Part shown: positions 8,301 through 12,239 of the stretch, one piece after another
How positions within the stretch are numbered: the stretch's first letter is position 1
How the letters are laid out: each line of letters opens with the position of its first letter
Source: an uncultured Campylobacter sp.
GTDB taxonomy: Bacteria; Campylobacterota; Campylobacteria; Campylobacterales; Campylobacteraceae
Reading direction: 5' to 3'
DNA: 12,239 bases
NCBI RefSeq assembly: GCF_937981295.1
Contig: NZ_CALJPC010000093.1
Location: 1-12,239, forward strand
The notes under the pieces: model-generated
Databases searched by the model: none
What the model saw: only the letters and a program-made list of their open reading frames with translations
Told to the model about the DNA's origin: nothing
Program-made: the position numbers and the translations under genes

Positions 8301-9917
8301 TTGGATAAATTTAAAATAGCTTTCGCCGTTTTTGCTTTGATCTTGGGTGCGGATGCACTAAACGCAGCGGATAAATTTAATTCCGCTTCACAGCAATCTC
8401 TCTCCGATAGAGCGAACATACAAAGATCCGCCTCCTATAAAACGTCCGCACAAAAATCTACTCAAAACCAAGCAGCCGCGCCAAACGCTCAGAGCGCTTT
8501 GGAAAAATATCTCTCCACTCCCGAGATGGGCTCCAAACAAGATGTCTCGAAAAATCCAAGCAAAAACTCAAATTCGAAAGCCCCTACTAAAATTTACAGA
8601 CTCGACAGATCAAAAATACGGGATATAAATCAAAAAAGACTAGACGGGGAGCTTGATTCAAATTTTAAAGCAGGTCTAAACTCCTTCTCTTTTGACGCGC
8701 TGTTAAAGCACACTCTGGCTAATTCTCCGAGTTTAAATTTAACCAGGCTCGATGTACAAAGCGCGCGCAACGAGCTTGAGTATCAAAAGGCCTCACGCTA
8801 TCCCGAGCTTGGAATTAATGCCAATAGCGAATACGCCAAACGCTACGGCGCCCGCTACAACTCCGTGCAGATTGGCGATGATAGCCTAGTCTCGCAAAGC
8901 GGCTATGGAGATTCCGTCTCGCTTGTGCTGCGCCAAGATATATTTAAATTCGGCGCAGATGAGTTAGCGATCGAGGCTGCCGAAGAGAATATCAAACAAG
9001 CAGATCTTAAAAGATGCTCTTCGTATATGGATAGCTCGATTAAGCTTTTGGAGCTTTACGACGAGGCGCTCGGATATAAAAACAGAATAGAAATTTACGA
9101 GCGGTTAAAAGATGCCTACGAGATGCTTTATATCTATGAAAAGAGACTATCGGGCGCAGGAGAGCTAAGTAAAACAGCTCTGGCAGATCAAGCCATAGCA
9201 TTAGCCGATACGAGCTATGAACTGTCTCAATTAGAACTAAACGCAAATAATGTTTTAAATAAAATTTACTCGCTCTCGGGGGTTAAAATTCCAAACGTGT
9301 TTTATCTCTCGGATCTAGGCGGAGCAAGCAGCGGCTCAGACTTTGTGCCCTTTGAAGATAGCGTAATCGCTAAAGGATTTGATCATGAATTGGCCGCAAA
9401 TGAGCTGAGCATGAAATCGCAAGAAAGACTTTATTATCCTACCGTTTCGCTCTACGGCAGATACGATCTTTACGGCAGCGATAGAGACGACTTTAGCCGC
9501 GCCGGAAAGGATGTCAAAAGACATGGGTATAGAGCGGGGCTTACGGTGCATATGAGCCTATTTGACGGAGGCAAGCGCGCCGCACAGATTAAAGAAAAAG
9601 AGATCAATAAAGAGAGGATTTTATCTAAAAAAGAAGAAGCTAAATTAGAATACGAAAAGCAGATCGCAGATCTTAAACTCTTTCTATCTAAAAAAGATGA
9701 ATACGATAAAATCCTATCCAATTCCTCTAAAATTTCAAAAGATATCCTAACTATGCAAAAGAGATTAAATGCCGGTAACGAAAGCTCAAAGATAGATGTC
9801 TTAAACTCCCTAATAGCTTCTTTAAAAAAGGAATTAGCTCTAAAAGAACATACGCAAAAAGCTAGCTTTAATATCAAAAAAGCGGAACTAATGTCTAGAT
9901 ATGGGAAGTGTGAGTAG
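8301..9917 (+). CDS. TolC-family outer membrane efflux/type I secretion channel
   Basis: TolC-family proteins form trimers that span the outer membrane and periplasm and dock on an inner-membrane ABC transporter and adaptor, or on an RND pump. Visible features are a Sec signal peptide (1-22, cleavage at ALNA-AD) and two structural repeats. The first (about 128-330) begins FSFDALLKHTLANSPSL, with SRYPELGINA and RQDIFKFGAD. The second (about 360-535) has YYPTVSLYGRYDLYG, TVHMSLFDGG and long charged helices. At 538 residues it is longer than a typical TolC because of a Ser/Asn/Gln/Lys-rich stretch at about 24-105, before the first repeat. There is no lipobox cysteine. The start is TTG 8301, with a weak AAAGAG 6 bases upstream; no ATG fits. 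Lying between two RTX modules, it is plausibly their export pore, although no ABC transporter or adaptor gene is in the window. Confidence 0.92.
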   Translation: MDKFKIAFAVFALILGADALNAADKFNSASQQSLSDRANIQRSASYKTSAQKSTQNQAAAPNAQSALEKYLSTPEMGSKQDVSKNPSKNSNSKAPTKIYRLDRSKIRDINQKRLDGELDSNFKAGLNSFSFDALLKHTLANSPSLNLTRLDVQSARNELEYQKASRYPELGINANSEYAKRYGARYNSVQIGDDSLVSQSGYGDSVSLVLRQDIFKFGADELAIEAAEENIKQADLKRCSSYMDSSIKLLELYDEALGYKNRIEIYERLKDAYEMLYIYEKRLSGAGELSKTALADQAIALADTSYELSQLELNANNVLNKIYSLSGVKIPNVFYLSDLGGASSGSDFVPFEDSVIAKGFDHELAANELSMKSQERLYYPTVSLYGRYDLYGSDRDDFSRAGKDVKRHGYRAGLTVHMSLFDGGKRAAQIKEKEINKERILSKKEEAKLEYEKQIADLKLFLSKKDEYDKILSNSSKISKDILTMQKRLNAGNESSKIDVLNSLIASLKKELALKEHTQKASFNIKKAELMSRYGKCE

Positions 9918-9998
9918 GTTTTATATAGACAAAGTAAAACGGAATTTTTCTTGCCGAATAAAACAAACTATTTACCTACATAGCGCAGATTATTTTCA

Positions 9999-10006
9999 TA
10001 TAAAAT
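9999..10006 (+). promoter_or_regulatory. Candidate -10 box for the 318-residue gene and RTX2
   Basis: TATAAAAT within CATATAAAATGTCATA lies in the 158-bp gap after the TolC-family gene, about 70 bases before the TTG start at 10076. Its close likeness to the context at 8262-8269 suggests that the RTX2 module has its own promoter and is not only read through from tolC. No strong terminator is visible after 9917. Confidence 0.45.
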
Positions 10007-10075
10007 GTCATATGTAATTTTATATTTTGTTAAGCTTAAATCGGCTATTATCGCCCGAAATATCAAGGAGTAAGC

Positions 10076-11032
10076 TTGCGCCTGAAATACCTTTGTATAA
10101 TAGTTTTTCTGATTTGGGTTTGCATATTTATCGCCTTGCTACCTGCATATAGAATTTCAGCAATTTTAGAAGCGCTTGATTTTAGCGATAAAAACCTGAC
10201 GCAAAGAGAGATCGTAGAGCTAAATTTAAAAGATTACCTAAAAAAGCTTCACTACTTAGATAACTATCCGCAAATAGATTTTGGCAAGATGGCAGATATT
10301 CACTTAGACAAAAACGGCTATGAGAGAGTAAGATTTTCATGGTGTAACGGCGATAAATATCCCGACGATAGATGCGAATTTTGGAAGCTGGATAAAAGAC
10401 TAAATTTTGATTATCTAATGGATCTGGGCTCTAAAATTTGCAAAGACGGCGAGCCTATAAAAAATGCCGAAGAAATCGTAGAAAACGACGAGGTTTTAAA
10501 GCTACAGCTCTTTTATCCTTGGGAGCAAAAGCATTTGATTGACAAAGATGGAAATTTTATAGAGAATTTTATATATATGAGGTTTGGAGATGGCGCCAAC
10601 CACTCATTCGACCTATTTACTGATTTTGTATTTATAAGTAAAAATGACATACAATTACCAATTATGCACGAAACAAAAACTAAAAAATTTGACATAATTA
10701 CTCCAGAAAACAGATGTTATAGAAGGCTTTTAAACTCTATATTTAAGGATATATTTTATCAACAAAAAAAGAGCATATACCCGTTTTGCTATAACTATAA
10801 AAAGATAATTGATGAAAATATGGATTGCAATAGAGAATATATATTTTCTTTCATTTCAATATACGACAAGGGGAACAATCTCGATTATAAAACGATATTT
10901 TATAATAAAAATTTATACGATTATAAACATGAGACGGACATACTTTTCAAACAATACCAAAATTTAAAAAATCAAAAGAACAAGATAAATTTTAACTCGC
11001 AAGGAGAGGACAATGGAGCCGAAAGCAAATGA
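10076..11032 (+). CDS. Unrecognised 318-residue membrane-anchored exported protein upstream of RTX2
   Basis: I do not recognise the family. MRLK is followed by one hydrophobic segment (about 5-23), then a soluble charged region. Cysteines 90, 100, 122, 214, 238 and 251 lie beyond the anchor, an even number that would suit disulfides in the periplasm or outside the cell. C7 and C16 lie in the hydrophobic segment without a proper lipobox. Acidic loops such as DKDGN and DGANHSFDLFTDF are present, but no clear calcium motif. The start is TTG 10076 behind AAGGAG (10065-10070). The last 20 bp overlap RTX2, so the two are probably translationally coupled. The second half (from about 10540) is markedly more AT-rich than the first. 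It occupies the FrpD-like position before an RTX gene; a partner role is inference from position only. Confidence 0.85.
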   Translation: MRLKYLCIIVFLIWVCIFIALLPAYRISAILEALDFSDKNLTQREIVELNLKDYLKKLHYLDNYPQIDFGKMADIHLDKNGYERVRFSWCNGDKYPDDRCEFWKLDKRLNFDYLMDLGSKICKDGEPIKNAEEIVENDEVLKLQLFYPWEQKHLIDKDGNFIENFIYMRFGDGANHSFDLFTDFVFISKNDIQLPIMHETKTKKFDIITPENRCYRRLLNSIFKDIFYQQKKSIYPFCYNYKKIIDENMDCNREYIFSFISIYDKGNNLDYKTIFYNKNLYDYKHETDILFKQYQNLKNQKNKINFNSQGEDNGAESK

Positions 11033-12239
11033 TTTGCCTGAGGGAAGTGGCGTAGAAACGATTGATTTAAACGGCGATTATCCGCTAGAAGTATTAAGCT
11101 ATTATATATGGGGGCAAAAAGAAAGACCCAAAGGCGATAAAATAGTTAATGAGTATTACGCCAATAGAAAATATGGCGATAAAAATATAAATTTAAATTT
11201 TTCCAAACAGCAATATTTAGAAAAATTTTTTGGTATCAAAAATACGGATGATTTAAAAGCTCTCTCTAAAAGATTTGGGCTATTTAATACATTTTTTAAC
11301 TCAAACGGCAAAACTAAATCTGGAGCAAATTTAGATTTTAGTAAATATGAAGATACAATTATAAATGGAGAGATGGTTTTATCTCATGATAAATTTGTAG
11401 AAATTTTTTATAGGAAATCAAGTAACAAGGTTATAGAAGACGCTTCAAGAGCCGAACTTCCCGTATCATTTTACAAAGAAAATATAAATATGGGGGAAGA
11501 GTTTGCAAAGGCCGCTTTTGTATTTGGATCAACCAGCTTAACTTTTAACACTAATTTAAAAGACGATAAAGTGAAATATATCATTAAAGTCACAGAAAAT
11601 CCTGACGGAACCAAAACTTACACCCCCGACAGAGTGGAAAACCTAAAATTCTCTCCTTCAAAAGATAATTTTGACTTTAAAGGCGGCGGTATTCAAGCTA
11701 CTTTTGCAAATTTCCTTTTAGGACATCTCACGGATCCAAACGATATAGGCAAAACCGTGGACCTGACTTTCATTGATGGTAAAGACCAGACATACGCTAA
11801 AGAGGCTCTAACTATTACAAAAGACGAATTTAATACATATCCTAAAAAGCCCGAAGAAAACCTTACTTACGATAAATGCGTTCAAATCATATCAAACTAT
11901 CTGACGTATTATAGAAAGATGCTAGATAGCGATGTATTCAAATACGATGCTGAGGGTAAATATCTAATATATGGCGATAAAGAAGATAATCAAGAAATCC
12001 ACGATACCGTTACCAAGATATATTTTGACCTATCCACCAAAGTATATAAGGACAGTCTAGACCGTTCTATGATAGACGCTTTATTTGCAATAATAGGTAG
12101 TATGGGTAGGGAGTTATCTGCAAAGCAAATGAATAGCTTGGCTAAATTCGCCGAAGGTGAAATAGATAGATTATTCAAAGACGGTCATCTTAATCCGCAC
12201 AAAGATAGACTATCTAATGGAATTATATATCTTCTAGGC
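11013..12239 (+). CDS. N-terminal domain of a second RTX-family protein (RTX2), 3' end outside window
   Basis: ATG 11013, behind AAGGAG at 11001-11006, opens a frame of 409 codons to the window edge with no stop. The product is a paralogue of the RTX1 N-domain. Shared blocks are VLSYYIWG, YANRKY, AAFVFGS, ENLK, DNFDFK, DPNDIGKTV, IYGDK, DTVTK and finally LNPHKDRLSNGIIYLLG. In RTX1 the last block leads into RTX repeats, so this gene almost certainly continues into a repeat region, though none is visible here. There is no Sec signal. The N-domain is lysine-, Asn- and Phe-rich and matches no toxin domain I know. The gene overlaps the upstream 318-residue gene by 20 bp. It could be a functional twin of RTX1 or a donor for recombination. 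Confidence 0.9.
   Translation, partial: MEPKANDLPEGSGVETIDLNGDYPLEVLSYYIWGQKERPKGDKIVNEYYANRKYGDKNINLNFSKQQYLEKFFGIKNTDDLKALSKRFGLFNTFFNSNGKTKSGANLDFSKYEDTIINGEMVLSHDKFVEIFYRKSSNKVIEDASRAELPVSFYKENINMGEEFAKAAFVFGSTSLTFNTNLKDDKVKYIIKVTENPDGTKTYTPDRVENLKFSPSKDNFDFKGGGIQATFANFLLGHLTDPNDIGKTVDLTFIDGKDQTYAKEALTITKDEFNTYPKKPEENLTYDKCVQIISNYLTYYRKMLDSDVFKYDAEGKYLIYGDKEDNQEIHDTVTKIYFDLSTKVYKDSLDRSMIDALFAIIGSMGRELSAKQMNSLAKFAEGEIDRLFKDGHLNPHKDRLSNGIIYLLG
12187..12239 (+). repeat. Inverted repeat, right copy (at least 53 bp), at N-domain/RTX junction of RTX2
   Basis: This is the partner of 4217-4269 in opposite orientation. It encodes LNPHKDRLSNGIIYLLG starting at residue 393 of RTX2. It runs to the last base of the window, so the true length is unknown. 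Its position matches the end of the N-domain in the paralogous gene. Confidence 0.95.

Noticed and set aside
9040..9877. Minus-strand open frames within the TolC-family gene
   Set aside because: They are antisense to a well-supported gene and have no recognisable domains.

Overview
The window looks like an accessory, surface-protein locus of a moderately AT-rich epsilonproteobacterium, most likely Campylobacter of the rectus/showae/gracilis/concisus type. This rests on style only: frequent TTTAAA and AAATTT words, TATAAAAT-like -10 boxes without a clear -35, TTG starts behind AAGGAG-type ribosome sites, and large RTX proteins. No housekeeping gene is present to confirm it.

Layout, left to right. 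(1) Positions 1-5470, minus strand: most of a giant secreted RTX protein (RTX1), at least 1823 residues, running off the left edge. (2) 5567-6295, minus strand, just upstream of RTX1: an unrecognised 242-residue membrane-anchored protein. (3) 6296-8300: two kilobases without a convincing gene. About 1.1 kb of it has a very strong A-over-T strand skew and part shows a 9-nt quasi-repeat; a perfect 13-bp hairpin lies near its right end. (4) 8301-9917, plus strand: a TolC-family outer-membrane channel, the expected exit pore for type I secretion of RTX proteins. (5) 10076-11032, plus strand: an unrecognised 318-residue membrane-anchored protein. (6) From 11013, plus strand, overlapping gene 5 by 20 bp: the first 409 residues of a second RTX-type protein (RTX2), running off the right edge.

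The locus is therefore two divergent modules, each made of an anchored exported protein followed by a large RTX protein, with a TolC between them. The two RTX proteins share a paralogous N-terminal domain of about 400 residues. RTX1 continues into RTX repeats, Calx-beta-like domains, a FrpC-like region beginning with Asp-Pro (a candidate calcium-dependent self-processing module), a helical region and further RTX repeats. Gene order resembles frpD-frpC of Neisseria, although the small proteins show no visible sequence match to FrpD.

The most notable signal is a perfect inverted repeat of at least 53 bp (4217-4269 against 12187-12239). It sits exactly where the N-terminal domain ends and the repeat region begins in both RTX genes. 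It is cut off by the window edge, so it may be longer. The N-domains outside it are clearly diverged, so the sudden identity suggests recent recombination or gene conversion. Inversion of the roughly 8-kb segment between the copies could re-pair promoters, partner proteins and N-domains with different C-terminal tails, reminiscent of the sap S-layer locus of C. fetus.
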